A DNA stretch of 64,000 nt from Glaciecola sp048820975 (GCF_048820975.1 NZ_JBMEUF010000001.1:2294001-2358000); one strand, 5' to 3'. Counted from the stretch's first letter, positions 24,912 through 34,908 are shown. Numbers and translations: made by a program. The notes: a model not told the origin generated them from the letters alone.

Positions 24912-26519
24912 CTATTTAATTACTGGAGGTGTATCAAATGTATGATACGGCGCAGGCGATGGAATTTCCCACTCCAAGCCCTCAGCCCCTTCCCAAACTA
25001 GGCTTGTTACCGGTTCACCTTGCTTACGGCAGGCTTTTATCAATAACGCTAAGAATATAAGCTGTGACAGTCCAAAGGCAAAGCCACCCACTGATATCCA
25101 CTTATTGAAGTCAGCAAATTGCAGGGCGTAATCGGGAATTCTTCGCGGCATACCCGCTAAGCCTACAAAATGCATAGGGAAGAACAATACATTTACCGAC
25201 ACTAATGAGCACCAAAAATGCCATTTAGCTAGGGTGATATCAAACATCTTACCGGTCCATTTAGGTAACCAGTAATACACCGCCGCCATAATTGAGAATA
25301 CCGCGCCGGTTACGAGTACATAATGAAAATGTGCTACCACAAAATAGGTATCATGATATTGAAAATCTACTGGCGTAATGGCTAGCATTAAGCCTGACAA
25401 CCCACCAATGGTAAATAGCACAATAAATGCGATAGCAAACAGCATGGGTACCTCAAAACTTAGCGAACCGCGCCACATTGTGGCCACCCAGTTGAACACT
25501 TTCACCCCAGTGGGAACAGATATAATCATAGTGGCAAACATAAAGAACATTTCTGCGGCCACGGGCATTCCCGTGGTGAACATATGATGCGCCCACACAA
25601 CAAATGACAAACCTGCAATTGAAGCGGTGGCATAAACCATTGAGGCATATCCAAAAAGCTTCTTGCGCGAGAACGTAGGCACAATTGCCGATATAATTCC
25701 AAAGGCAGGCAATATCATGATGTAAACTTCAGGATGGCCAAAGAACCAGAATATATGCTGGAACATGACTGGGTCACCGCCGCCGGCAGCGTCAAAGAAG
25801 CTTGTGCCAAAGAATTTATCAGTAAGCACCATGGTAACTGCCGCAGCAAGCACTGGCATTACAGCTATAAGTAAAAATGCAGTGATCAACCATGTCCATA
25901 CAAACAAAGGCATTTTCATAAATGTCATGCCGGGGGCACGCATGTTGAAAATGGTCACAATCACGTTAATAGCCCCCATAATTGAGCTTATACCCATTAT
26001 GTGAACTGAAAACACAAACAAGGCAGTGCTATCACCACTATAAGTGGTTGAAAGCGGGGCATAGAATGTCCAACCGAAGGCAGGGCCGCCGCCTTCCATA
26101 AATAATGACGCTAATAAAATCAAGAAAGCAAATGGCAGTATCCAAAAGCTCCAGTTATTCATGCGCGGCAAGGCCATATCTGGCGCGCCTATCATCATAG
26201 GCACCAACCAGTTAGCTAAGCCTGTAAAGGCGGGCATTACGGCACCAAAAACCATAATTAAGCCGTGCACGGTCGTCATTTGGTTAAAGAAGTTAGGCTC
26301 TACAATTTGTAGTCCAGGTTGAAAAAGTTCGGCGCGAATTACCATAGCCATAGCACCGCCCACTAAAAACATGATAAAGGCGAACCACAAATACAAAGTA
26401 CCAATGTCTTTGTGGTTGGTAGTGAACAACCAGCGTGTTATCCCTTTTGGAATATGGTGCTCATGCTCATGATGGTCGCCTTCAGAAATAGGATCCGTGG
26501 TATTGGTAGTGGTTGTCAT
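24912..26519 (-). CDS. ctaD: Cytochrome c oxidase subunit I
   Basis: The 535-residue catalytic subunit has twelve membrane segments and the usual landmarks: TTNHKDIGTLYLWF, MTTVHGLIMVFGAVMP (low-spin heme His), FWFFGHPEVYIMILP (CuB His and the cross-linked Tyr), VWAHHMF (CuB His pair), and HDTYFVVAHFHYVL (heme a3 and a His). It reduces oxygen to water while pumping protons. It follows ctaC with a gap of only 3 bases, indicating a single operon. Confidence 0.98.
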   Translation of the reverse strand: MTTTTNTTDPISEGDHHEHEHHIPKGITRWLFTTNHKDIGTLYLWFAFIMFLVGGAMAMVIRAELFQPGLQIVEPNFFNQMTTVHGLIMVFGAVMPAFTGLANWLVPMMIGAPDMALPRMNNWSFWILPFAFLILLASLFMEGGGPAFGWTFYAPLSTTYSGDSTALFVFSVHIMGISSIMGAINVIVTIFNMRAPGMTFMKMPLFVWTWLITAFLLIAVMPVLAAAVTMVLTDKFFGTSFFDAAGGGDPVMFQHIFWFFGHPEVYIMILPAFGIISAIVPTFSRKKLFGYASMVYATASIAGLSFVVWAHHMFTTGMPVAAEMFFMFATMIISVPTGVKVFNWVATMWRGSLSFEVPMLFAIAFIVLFTIGGLSGLMLAITPVDFQYHDTYFVVAHFHYVLVTGAVFSIMAAVYYWLPKWTGKMFDITLAKWHFWCSLVSVNVLFFPMHFVGLAGMPRRIPDYALQFADFNKWISVGGFAFGLSQLIFLALLIKACRKQGEPVTSLVWEGAEGLEWEIPSPAPYHTFDTPPVIK

Positions 26520-26522
26520 AAT

Positions 26523-27677
26523 TTACTTATCCCCATTCATAATTGCGTTTACATCTTTAGCCTGCACCATATCACCGGTATTATTACCCCAAGCGTTTCG
26601 CTCGTAAGTAACTACAGCCGCAATTTCAGACATAGTTAACTGTTTTGAAAACGACGCCATTGAAGTACCGCTCTTACCGTTTACGACTATATCAATGTGC
26701 CCTGGAATATCTTCGGTAGCCATTTGCGAACCTTTCAATGCCGGGAAAACACCCGGTAAACCTTCACCGTTAGGCATATGACAAGCCGCACATACGCCGT
26801 CATAAATGCGTTTACCGTTTGTCATTAGCTCATCCATGCTCATGTTCATAGCCAATAAGCGCTGCTCTTCTTCGCGCGCTTTTTGCGCAATGGCTTCTTG
26901 CTCTGCTATCCACGCTTCATATTCAGCAGGCTCTTTTGCAATAACTACCACGGGCATAAAACCATGATCTTTGCCGCAAAGTTCAGCGCACTGTCCGCGA
27001 TATATACCGGGCTCGTTTACATTCGTCCACGCTTCGTTAATAAAACCGGGGTTAGCATCTTTTTTAACGGCAAAGTCAGGCACCCACCACGAATGAATAA
27101 CGTCATCTGAGGTAATTAAGAATCTGACTTTTTTTCCAGTAGGAATCACTAAGGGGCGGTCTACTTCTAGCAGGTAATTTTCGGTTTTTTCGAATTTGTT
27201 TTGTATTTGCTTTTGCTGGGTGGCCATTACTGAATAAAATTCAAGGTCATTATCCCTGTATTTGTAATGCCATTTCCACTGGGAACCGGTTACCAAAATG
27301 GTTACATCTGGCTTACTTACGTCTTCCATATCAAGCAAGGTTTTAGCCGCAGGCACTGCCATACCAACTAAAATTAGAAAAGGCACCACTGTCCATGCAA
27401 TTTCCACTTTCACGTTTTCATGAAAATTCGCTGGCTTTGCCCCTTTAGATTTTCTATGGGCGATCATGGAATAAAACATTACACCAAAAACTAATACGGC
27501 AATTACCACGCAAATGAAAAACATTAGCATGTGTAAATCATACACTTGATGAGAGATGTCAGTTACACCCGGACGCAAGTTCAAATCTGAACGGCCACTG
27601 CTAGCAACATTTTCTGCAAAAGCACTCGTCGAGAAAATGCTAGGTAGTAGAAAAGAAAGGAAAGGTCTGAGCTTCAC
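26523..27677 (-). CDS. ctaC: Cytochrome c oxidase subunit II with fused cytochrome c domain
   Basis: Started at the GTG at 27677, which has GGGAG 7 bases upstream, the protein has 384 residues. The frame is open a further 43 codons, but those residues do not look like a signal peptide. After a signal (ending STSAFA) come two membrane segments, a cupredoxin domain with the CuA ligands CAELCGKDHGFM (Cys230, Cys234, His238) and a C-terminal c-type heme motif CAACH (296-300). The fused heme domain is a caa3-like feature that lets the subunit take electrons directly from a carrier. It heads the oxidase operon. Confidence 0.95.
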   Translation of the reverse strand: MKLRPFLSFLLPSIFSTSAFAENVASSGRSDLNLRPGVTDISHQVYDLHMLMFFICVVIAVLVFGVMFYSMIAHRKSKGAKPANFHENVKVEIAWTVVPFLILVGMAVPAAKTLLDMEDVSKPDVTILVTGSQWKWHYKYRDNDLEFYSVMATQQKQIQNKFEKTENYLLEVDRPLVIPTGKKVRFLITSDDVIHSWWVPDFAVKKDANPGFINEAWTNVNEPGIYRGQCAELCGKDHGFMPVVVIAKEPAEYEAWIAEQEAIAQKAREEEQRLLAMNMSMDELMTNGKRIYDGVCAACHMPNGEGLPGVFPALKGSQMATEDIPGHIDIVVNGKSGTSMASFSKQLTMSEIAAVVTYERNAWGNNTGDMVQAKDVNAIMNGDK

Positions 27678-27888
27678 ACTAATACTCCCACTATGTGTAC
27701 AAAAAACAGATGCATATAGCAAAGCCACACATCCATATTGCAGACAAAAGATTAAATTAAAGTAACGCAAATGTTTATATTTTGTAAAAACACGATCAAT
27801 AATCAAACAATTTTCGCCGCTAGTCTAGTGTTTTTTATAATTTTTATTCAGTATTTGCTTTATTAATAAGCGAATTGCGTAGGGGAAT

Positions 27889-27918
27889 TAAAAAAGGGCG
27901 CTTAGAAATAAGCGCCCT
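27889..27918 (-). terminator. Rho-independent terminator after lexA
   Basis: On the minus strand GGGCGCTTA and TAAGCGCCC form a 9-bp stem around a 4-5 base loop, followed by six T. It sits between lexA and the ctaC promoter region and would stop lexA transcripts before they enter the oxidase operon. Confidence 0.88.
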
Positions 27919-27966
27919 ATGGGATGATTTTTCACAAACTAATTGTTAACCAAACAGTTTTTTAGA

Positions 27967-28587
27967 TTATAAATCGCCGTGATCGCGAATAACGCCTACA
28001 GCTAAACCTTCAACGGTAAAGAATTGCGAGGCTAGATCAACTCGAATTGGCTCGAATTCTTCATTCTCAGCATGCAATAAAATTTCACTGCCTTTACGCT
28101 CGAAACGCTTAACCGTAACATCTTCATCAACTCGCGCTACCACTACTTGACCGTTATTCACTTGATCCGTTTTATGAACCGCCAGCAAATCACCATCCAT
28201 TATGCCAATGTCTTTCATACTCATTCCGCGTACGCGCAACAAGTAATCAGCCTGGGGGTGGAACATGGTAGGGTCACACTTAAATCTATTTTCAATGTGC
28301 TCTTGAGCTAATATGGGTTCACCCGCGGCTACTTGGCCTATTAAGGGCAAGCCATCTTCTACCTCATCTTCTAAATCAACGTTAAGTTTTATACCGCGGC
28401 TTGTGCCCGGCAAAATTTCAATAACGCCTTTTTTAGCCAAGGCTTTTAAATGCTCTTCTGCAGCATTTGCAGATTTAAAACCAAGTTGGCGCGCAATTTC
28501 TGCTCGCGTAGGGGGCATACCCGTATCAATCATAGTAGTTTTTATGAGATCAAGTACTTCTTGTTGCCTAGGGGTTAGTGGACGCAT
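27967..28587 (-). CDS. lexA: LexA repressor
   Basis: LexA represses the SOS regulon and cleaves itself when RecA is activated. The start is the ATG at 28587 (MRPLTPRQQEVLDLI), giving 206 residues; a longer reading would run through the SOS box. The N-terminal winged helix-turn-helix (about 1-68) has TRAEIARQLGFKSANAAEEHL. The cleavage site is Ala88-Gly89 in QVAAGEP, with the catalytic Ser123 in RGMSMKD and Lys160 in VTVKRFE. It is divergent from plsB, as in E. coli. The usual downstream partner dinF is not next to it here; a DinF-type gene lies 11 kb away. Confidence 0.98.
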   Translation of the reverse strand: MRPLTPRQQEVLDLIKTTMIDTGMPPTRAEIARQLGFKSANAAEEHLKALAKKGVIEILPGTSRGIKLNVDLEDEVEDGLPLIGQVAAGEPILAQEHIENRFKCDPTMFHPQADYLLRVRGMSMKDIGIMDGDLLAVHKTDQVNNGQVVVARVDEDVTVKRFERKGSEILLHAENEEFEPIRVDLASQFFTVEGLAVGVIRDHGDL

Positions 28588-28594
28588 ACACAGC

Positions 28595-28610
28595 CTGTTC
28601 ATCTATACAG
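28595..28610 (-). promoter_or_regulatory. SOS box (LexA operator) of lexA
   Basis: CTGTATAGATGAACAG on the minus strand is a perfect CTGT-N8-ACAG LexA box, ending 8 bases upstream of the lexA ATG. It lies just downstream of the candidate -10, so LexA bound there would block its own promoter. Only this one box is clear; E. coli lexA has two. Confidence 0.92.
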
Positions 28611-28618
28611 TTAAACCC

Positions 28619-28646
28619 AGTATAACTTTTAATAAGCTATTAGCAA
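28619..28646 (-). promoter_or_regulatory. Candidate lexA promoter
   Basis: On the minus strand TTGCTA (28646-28641) and TATACT (28624-28619) are separated by 16 bases, close to sigma-70 consensus, and the SOS box follows the -10. Recognised by eye only. Confidence 0.6.
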
Positions 28647-28830
28647 CTTTATTTTACGTTTATCAGCTAGATATGAACATTTTTATAGCTTGAAGTGGTC
28701 TTACTAGCGGGGAATGTTATGTTTTGATACAACTTTACAGTGCATCTGCAGCCTTAGTTCGTGATAACATTGTAATCTCAATAAATATTCCATTTTCCAA
28801 CATTATCATTTTTATACTACTGGAGATTTT

Positions 28831-31263
28831 ATGAAAGCGATTGTAAACTTTTTACGATCATTGCTTGCTAAGCCTATTGGATGGCTAGTTTCGGTTAAAA
28901 GTATTCCCAACGATTTAACAAAAGAGCTGGGCATTGACCCATCAAAGCCTATTGTATATTTGCTGCAAACAAAATCGTTCACCGATTCTATTGCCCTAGA
29001 AAAATCAACAACATTCCTAAACTTGCCTTCGCCTAAAACCATGCTAAAGCTTGAAGGTGAGCAATACGAACGTAGCTATTATTTAAATCGTCCGCAAAGT
29101 ATTATTACTCGGCAAATAAAACCAACCACAATTGAAGATAACTTCACGCAAATGTTTCATTTTCAGCGTGAGCACCAAGACGTTGACGTCCAGCTTGTTC
29201 CTGTTTTCATATCATGGGGGCGTTCAGCAGGAAAAGAGCGTTCAGGGTTTGCGCAGTTAATTGCAATTAAAGCCTCGCCTAACTGGCTACGTAAAGCCAT
29301 GATTGTTTTGTTCTTTGGGCGTGATAATTTTGTAACCTACTCAAAGCCTGTTTCCACTAAAGAAATGGCGGCGTTAAAAGGAAGCGATCAACAAATAGCC
29401 CATAAGTTAATACGTGTGGCACGTACCCATTTTCAGCGCAAGCAACAAACTTTAAGCGGCCCAACGTTGTTAGAAAGGGCTAGCTTGTATAATTCTATTT
29501 TAGGTGCAAGCTCGGTTAAACAAGCCATAGAAGACGAGGCAAAACACAAAAAGGTTCACCCCACAAAGGCACGCGCAAAAGCCCAAAGGTATGCCAAAGA
29601 GATTGCCGCTGATTACCGTGAAGGCTTAATTAGAATTGGTGACCGCGTACTTAGCCGGGTATGGAACAAAATTTACGATGGCATAGATGTAGGGCATGCC
29701 GACCGCGTGCGAGAGCTTGCCGCAAACGGCCATGAAATTATTTATGTGCCTTGCCACCGAAGCCATATGGATTACTTACTATTAACTTATGTAATTTATC
29801 ATGAAGGTTTAGTAACCCCCCATATTGCTGCTGGTATTAATTTGAATTTCTGGCCTGCAGGGCCAATTTTTAGGCGCTGCGGAGCGTTCTTTTTGCGCCG
29901 AAGCTTTGCCGGAAACAAATTGTACTCAAGCGTATTCCGTGAATATTTAGAGCTACTATTTAATAAAGGCTATTCGGTTAAATACTTCCCCGAAGGTGGG
30001 CGCAGCCGCACTGGCCGCCTGCTTCCGCCTAAAACGGGTATGCTAGCGATGACCATTCAAGCCTTCACTAAAGGGGTTAAGCGCCCTGTGTCTATTGTTC
30101 CCGTTTACATAGGGTATGAGCATGTAATGGAAGTGAAAAGCTACATGAAAGAGCTCAAAGGCAAATCAAAGAAAAAAGAATCACCAACACAGGTATTCTC
30201 AGCTATACGAAAACTCAAAAACTACGGCCATGGATATGTAAACTTTGGTGAGCCACTTTCACTTAATAACTTTCTAGACCAAGAAGTACCTGACTGGCGT
30301 GAGCACGTTACCGATGATGATAAAAAGCCTAAATGGTTAACTCCAACGGTGAATAGCCTTGCCAACAACATTATGACGCGCATAAATAACAATGCTGCGC
30401 TTAATGGCACTGCCTTGCTCGCCTTTATTTTGTTGTCATCAAAAACTCACATTATGAGTAAAGATGAATTAATCAAAGCCGTAAAAGACTACTTGGCTTT
30501 GTTTGAAGCGAACCCCTATAGTTCAGACGCCACTTTCCCAAGCAACAGTGCTCAAGACATTGTTGATAGAACCTTAGCCTTAAATCGCTTTGAGCAAACT
30601 CAAGACGCTTACGGCCAAATGGTATCACCTAAAAAAGACAATGCCATTCTACTGACCTTTTATCGCAATAACATAATGCATATGTTTGCGGTACCAAGCT
30701 TAGTAATGGCGCTCATATTCGCCCACGGCAAGCTAAATAAAACCAGTATATTGGCCTCGATTGAACAACTTTACCCCATGCTTAAACGCGAATTTTTCAT
30801 GAGTTTTACAAGTGAAACCTTATTAGCGTATGTAAGTAATTTACTAGACTACCTAGTAAATTCCGGCATGTTAATTCAAGAGGGTGATCAATACAGTAGC
30901 GCACCACCAAGCTCTAATGAATTTCATAGCGCTTGGTTGTTAAGCCGAAGCATGCAAGAAACGTGGCAGCGATACGCGGTAGTGCTTCGCGTACTTGAAA
31001 CAGAACAAACCATTGGCCGCGCTCAGCTTGAAAGGCAGTCAACAGCGGTAGCAGAGCGTTTGTCTATATTGTTTGGTATGCATTCGCCCGAGTTTTACGA
31101 TAAAAACGTGCTAGCTACATTTGTAAACGCATTAAAAGAGAACCACTTAATAACCAGCAATGAAGATGGAAGCTTAAGCGTATCCACGCAAAGTTTGGAT
31201 TTAAAAGATACTATAATGCCGTTAGTATGGCCTGAAATAGCCCAGCACTTAGAGCGAATTTAG
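28831..31263 (+). CDS. plsB: Glycerol-3-phosphate acyltransferase PlsB
   Basis: PlsB puts the first fatty acyl chain onto glycerol-3-phosphate at the inner membrane, the first step of phospholipid synthesis. The 810-residue length matches the family. The catalytic HX4D motif is in PCHRSHMDYLLL (about 308-313), followed by GAFFLRRSF and the substrate-binding FPEGGRSRTGRLLPPKTG, with IVPVYIGYE as the last acyltransferase block. GGAG lies 7 bases upstream of the ATG. It is divergent from lexA and ends at a hairpin shared with the end of ilvA. Confidence 0.97.
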   Translation: MKAIVNFLRSLLAKPIGWLVSVKSIPNDLTKELGIDPSKPIVYLLQTKSFTDSIALEKSTTFLNLPSPKTMLKLEGEQYERSYYLNRPQSIITRQIKPTTIEDNFTQMFHFQREHQDVDVQLVPVFISWGRSAGKERSGFAQLIAIKASPNWLRKAMIVLFFGRDNFVTYSKPVSTKEMAALKGSDQQIAHKLIRVARTHFQRKQQTLSGPTLLERASLYNSILGASSVKQAIEDEAKHKKVHPTKARAKAQRYAKEIAADYREGLIRIGDRVLSRVWNKIYDGIDVGHADRVRELAANGHEIIYVPCHRSHMDYLLLTYVIYHEGLVTPHIAAGINLNFWPAGPIFRRCGAFFLRRSFAGNKLYSSVFREYLELLFNKGYSVKYFPEGGRSRTGRLLPPKTGMLAMTIQAFTKGVKRPVSIVPVYIGYEHVMEVKSYMKELKGKSKKKESPTQVFSAIRKLKNYGHGYVNFGEPLSLNNFLDQEVPDWREHVTDDDKKPKWLTPTVNSLANNIMTRINNNAALNGTALLAFILLSSKTHIMSKDELIKAVKDYLALFEANPYSSDATFPSNSAQDIVDRTLALNRFEQTQDAYGQMVSPKKDNAILLTFYRNNIMHMFAVPSLVMALIFAHGKLNKTSILASIEQLYPMLKREFFMSFTSETLLAYVSNLLDYLVNSGMLIQEGDQYSSAPPSSNEFHSAWLLSRSMQETWQRYAVVLRVLETEQTIGRAQLERQSTAVAERLSILFGMHSPEFYDKNVLATFVNALKENHLITSNEDGSLSVSTQSLDLKDTIMPLVWPEIAQHLERI

Positions 31264-31274
31264 AAAAAGAAAAA

Positions 31275-31298
31275 CAGAGTAAGCAGTTGCTTACTCTG
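31275..31298 (-). terminator. Terminator hairpin overlapping the ilvA stop
   Basis: CAGAGTAAGCA and TGCTTACTCTG form an 11-bp stem with a 2-base loop; on the minus strand it is followed by TTTTTCTTTTT. The stem includes the TAA stop of ilvA. It closes the ilvDA operon; on the plus strand it could also fold at the end of plsB but has no T run there. Confidence 0.82.
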
Positions 31299-32853
31299 AT
31301 GATAGGAAGAAGTTGTAAGCAGGATCATCAAGATGTTCCTGCACTTCAAAATCAAGTTTATCAAGATAGTCTTGAAAACTGGCTCGCTGTTCGCTTTGAA
31401 TTTCAAAGCCGGCTAATACTAAACCCTGCGCTGCACCATGGTTTCTATAATGAAACATAGTGATATTCCAGCTTTCACCCAAGGTATCTAAAAAGTGCAT
31501 GAGTGCACCCGGATATTCTGGGAACGAAAAGCTAAATATACTTTCTTCAATTGGCGTTTGCGGACGGCCGCCTACCATGTGGCGAACATGTAGTTTTGCT
31601 AGTTCATTCTGAGACAAGTCAGAATAATCATAGCCATGCTCACTTAACTTAGCCATAAGCGCATCAAACTCTGCTTTACCGTGTTTTAGTTTTACGCCAA
31701 CAAATATATGCGCTTGCTTATTATTGCTATAACGATAATTAAATTCGGTAATCACTATGCCGCCTAGCAAACGGCAAAAGGCTTTAAACGCGCCTTTATT
31801 CTCAGGAATATTAACCGCAAAAACCGCTTCTTTTTGTTCACCCAATTCGCAGCGTTCTGACACATAACGAAGCGTGTGAAAATTGATATTCGCGCCGCAC
31901 AAAATCCCCGTTAAACGTTTGCCTTTAATATCATGTTCGCGGCAATATTTGCGAATAGCTGCAACAGATAGCGCGCCGGCAGGCTCTGCAATTACGCGTG
32001 TATCATCAAAAATATCTTTAATGCCGGTGCAAATTTCATCGTTACTAACGGTAATTACATCGTCTAAATAACGTTGGCAAATTCTAAAGGGTTCAGTGCC
32101 TATGGTTTTTACCGCTACGCCATCAGCAAATATACCCACTTGCGGCAAGGTAACCGGGCCGCCTGCGTCTAATGCCGCTTTTAAGCTTGCAGACTCTTCA
32201 GACTCCACACCAATAATCTTAATAGAAGGCTTAACTTGCTTTAAATACAATGCGATGCCAGCAGCTAAACCACCGCCACCTACCGCTACAAAAATATAAT
32301 CAAAGTGGCTTAATTGCTCTAACATCTCTTTTGCAATAGTACCCTGCCCTGCAATTACATCAGGGTGATCAAAAGGCGGGATCATTGAATAACCATTAGC
32401 TTCACGTAATTGGGCAGCATGCCCACTGGCTTGGTCAAAGCTTGTGCCAAATTGCACCACCGTTACGTTGTCACCGCCAAATTGGCGTACAGCGTTTACT
32501 TTTATATCTGGGGTGGTTTCAGGCATCACAATGGTTGCCTGTATATTCATGGCCTTAGCCGCATAAGCTACGCCCTGCGCATGGTTTCCGGCAGAGGCAG
32601 TCACTACTCCAGCATCGCGCTGAGCTTGGCTTAACTGCGCCATACAATTATAGGCGCCGCGCAATTTAAACGACTTCACCGGTTGTTGATCTTCGCGCTT
32701 TAAAAACACTTCATTTTGCGTAGTTTTCGACAAGCTCTCTAACTTGTTTACGTCAGTAACAACCGCGGCGTCATACACTGGCGCTTGCAGTATTTTTATC
32801 AAATAATCAAAGTCAGATTGAACCGTGGCGGCACCCGCCGTATTGTTGCTCAT
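31291..32853 (-). CDS. ilvA: Threonine ammonia-lyase (threonine deaminase), biosynthetic
   Basis: IlvA turns threonine into 2-oxobutanoate, the committed step to isoleucine. Started at the ATG at 32853 (AAAGG upstream) it has 520 residues. The PLP lysine is in KSFKLRGAYN (about Lys63), and the glycine loop VGGGGLAAG binds the PLP phosphate. Two C-terminal ACT-like regulatory domains (about 325-520) are present, so this is the long, isoleucine-inhibited biosynthetic form rather than the short catabolic one. It begins 13 bases after the ilvD stop, forming an ilvD-ilvA operon. Confidence 0.97.
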   Translation of the reverse strand: MSNNTAGAATVQSDFDYLIKILQAPVYDAAVVTDVNKLESLSKTTQNEVFLKREDQQPVKSFKLRGAYNCMAQLSQAQRDAGVVTASAGNHAQGVAYAAKAMNIQATIVMPETTPDIKVNAVRQFGGDNVTVVQFGTSFDQASGHAAQLREANGYSMIPPFDHPDVIAGQGTIAKEMLEQLSHFDYIFVAVGGGGLAAGIALYLKQVKPSIKIIGVESEESASLKAALDAGGPVTLPQVGIFADGVAVKTIGTEPFRICQRYLDDVITVSNDEICTGIKDIFDDTRVIAEPAGALSVAAIRKYCREHDIKGKRLTGILCGANINFHTLRYVSERCELGEQKEAVFAVNIPENKGAFKAFCRLLGGIVITEFNYRYSNNKQAHIFVGVKLKHGKAEFDALMAKLSEHGYDYSDLSQNELAKLHVRHMVGGRPQTPIEESIFSFSFPEYPGALMHFLDTLGESWNITMFHYRNHGAAQGLVLAGFEIQSEQRASFQDYLDKLDFEVQEHLDDPAYNFFLSSE

Positions 32854-32866
32854 GAATTGCTTACCT

Positions 32867-34714
32867 TTAATATTTGATTTTGCTTGGGTCGCGCACCGCG
32901 CCTTTATCAGCACTGGTTGCCATCATAGCGAATATTTTCAATGACGTAGATACTTCTCGAACACGTTCAAGCGGCTGATACGGCTTCGCACTTGCTTCTA
33001 CTTGCGTTCTGCGAGCTTGTAGCTCGTCGTCACTCAACAATACGTTAATGGTTCTGTTAGGAATATCAATTTCAATCATATCGCCATTATTCACTAAGGC
33101 TAAACCACCGCCACTAGCCGCTTCTGGTGAGCAATGTCCTATAGATAAACCCGAGGTTCCGCCTGAAAATCTGCCATCGGTAATAAGTGCGCAATCTTTG
33201 CCTAAGCCTTTTGATTTTAGGTATGAGGTGGGGTAAAGCATTTCTTGCATACCTGGGCCACCTTTAGGGCCTTCATAGCGAATAATTACCGCTTCACCCT
33301 TTTGTACTTCGCCATTAAGTATGCCCGCAACTGCGTCATCTTGGCTTTCATATACCCGTGCTGGACCCGTAAATTTCCAAATAGATTCATCAACACCTGC
33401 GGTTTTAACAATACAGCCATCTTTCGCCAAGTTACCTGAAAGCACGGCTAAACCGCCCTCTAGGCTATAGGCATTATCAAGGTTTCGAATACAGCCGCCT
33501 TCGCGATCATCATCCACCGTTGGATATCGACAACTTTGGCTAAAGGCTTGTGTGGTGCGTATTCCGGCGGGGCCAGCTTTAAAGAATTCGCGAGCAAATT
33601 CGTTTTCAGGATTCGTTACATCCCAATCAGCAATAACCTCTTGCATGGTTTTCCCAAGTACATGGTGCGAATCACCATGCAGCAAGCCAGCTTTATTAAT
33701 TTCATTTAAAATACCCATTACACCACCGGCTCTGTGCACATCTTCCATATGATATTGCGGAGTAGAAGGCGCTACCTTACATAAATGCGGAACCTTGCGT
33801 GATAAACGGTCAATATCATCCATGGTGAAGTCAACTTCACCCTCAATTGCTGCGGCAAGTAAATGCAAAATAGTATTGGTAGAACCGCCCATGGCAATAT
33901 CAAGGCTCATCGCATTTTCAAAGGCATTAAAGTTAGCAATATTACGCGGCAGCGCAGTTTCGTCATCATCACCGTAGTAACGCTTACATAAATCAACAAT
34001 GGTACGACCGGCTTCAACAAACAAGCGTTCACGGTCTGAATGCGTGGCTAAGGTAGAGCCATTACCTGGCAATGACAAACCCAATGCTTCGGTTAAGCAG
34101 TTCATTGAATTGGCGGTAAACATGCCTGAACATGAACCACAAGTAGGGCAAGCTGAACGCTCAATTTGGTCAGTGTCTTCATCACTCACGGTGTCATCTG
34201 CGGCAGCTACCATGGCATCAACTAAATCAAGTTTAATAAGTTGATCCGACAACTTGGTTTTACCCGCTTCCATTGGCCCACCAGATACAAATATTACCGG
34301 TATATTTAAGCGCATAGAGGCCATTAACATTCCCGGTGTAATTTTGTCGCAGTTAGAAATACACACAATGGCATCTGCGCAGTGAGCATTTACCATGTAT
34401 TCTACGGCATCAGCAATAATTTCACGTGAAGGCAATGAATACAGCATGCCGCTGTGCCCCATTGCTATGCCGTCATCAACAGCAATGGTATTAAATTCTT
34501 TTGCCACCGCTCCGGCTTCTTCAATACTGCGCGCTACCAGTTGGCCTAAATCTTTAAGGTGAACATGCCCCGGCACAAACTGCGTAAAAGAGTTTGCAAT
34601 AGCAATAATAGGTTTGCCAAAATCACCGTCTTTCATGCCAGTTGCGCGCCATAAGGCACGTGCACCCGCCATGTTGCGGCCATGAGTTGTGGTAGCTGAT
34701 CGTAATTTAGGCAT
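32867..34714 (-). CDS. ilvD: Dihydroxy-acid dehydratase
   Basis: IlvD dehydrates the dihydroxy acids to the keto acids of valine and isoleucine and needs an Fe-S cluster. Started at the ATG at 34714 (AAGGAAA upstream), it has 615 residues. CDKITPGMLMA, CPTCGSCSGMFTANSMNC and TDGRFSGGTSGLSIGH are the family signatures, with the cluster cysteines among them. It is the first gene of the ilvDA operon. In E. coli the same operon starts with ilvG, ilvM and ilvE; here ilvG and ilvM are absent from the window and ilvE lies at 48.8 kb. Confidence 0.97.
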   Translation of the reverse strand: MPKLRSATTTHGRNMAGARALWRATGMKDGDFGKPIIAIANSFTQFVPGHVHLKDLGQLVARSIEEAGAVAKEFNTIAVDDGIAMGHSGMLYSLPSREIIADAVEYMVNAHCADAIVCISNCDKITPGMLMASMRLNIPVIFVSGGPMEAGKTKLSDQLIKLDLVDAMVAAADDTVSDEDTDQIERSACPTCGSCSGMFTANSMNCLTEALGLSLPGNGSTLATHSDRERLFVEAGRTIVDLCKRYYGDDDETALPRNIANFNAFENAMSLDIAMGGSTNTILHLLAAAIEGEVDFTMDDIDRLSRKVPHLCKVAPSTPQYHMEDVHRAGGVMGILNEINKAGLLHGDSHHVLGKTMQEVIADWDVTNPENEFAREFFKAGPAGIRTTQAFSQSCRYPTVDDDREGGCIRNLDNAYSLEGGLAVLSGNLAKDGCIVKTAGVDESIWKFTGPARVYESQDDAVAGILNGEVQKGEAVIIRYEGPKGGPGMQEMLYPTSYLKSKGLGKDCALITDGRFSGGTSGLSIGHCSPEAASGGGLALVNNGDMIEIDIPNRTINVLLSDDELQARRTQVEASAKPYQPLERVREVSTSLKIFAMMATSADKGAVRDPSKIKY

Positions 34715-34884
34715 GCTAATTTCCTTTATTGTGTATTGCGAACAAGTTGTTTTTGCCAACTTGAAAAAATAAGTATTCGCCGCGCAAACATTTATGGGAG
34801 CGCCACGATATGAATATATTAGGGAGGATATTTTGCCTTAAATGAATTAAGGAAACAGCAACAAACTGGTAATTTTGCGCTATT

Positions 34885-34908
34885 AAAAACACCCTCGTGA
34901 AAGGGGTG
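34885..34908 (-). promoter_or_regulatory. Possible attenuator hairpin in the ilvD leader
   Basis: Within the 480-base region between ilvD and yifB, CACCC and GGGTG pair on the minus strand and are followed by TTTTTAAT, giving a small terminator-like hairpin about 170 bases upstream of ilvD. An 8-codon frame MVFISIEY (34954-34928) ends 20 bases before it. E. coli has the ilvL attenuator in the equivalent place opposite yifB. The stem is only 5 bp and I could not find a convincing antiterminator, so this is tentative. Nothing else is recognised in the region. Confidence 0.4.

Noticed and set aside
25069..25076. GACAGTCC inside ctaD as an eighth dispersed repeat
   Set aside because: It lacks the first G of the core (TGACAGTCC) and encodes a normal part of subunit I, so it is not counted.
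28313..28693. 126-codon plus-strand frame over lexA
   Set aside because: It is antisense to lexA and passes through the SOS box and promoter; its composition is that of a reversed gene.
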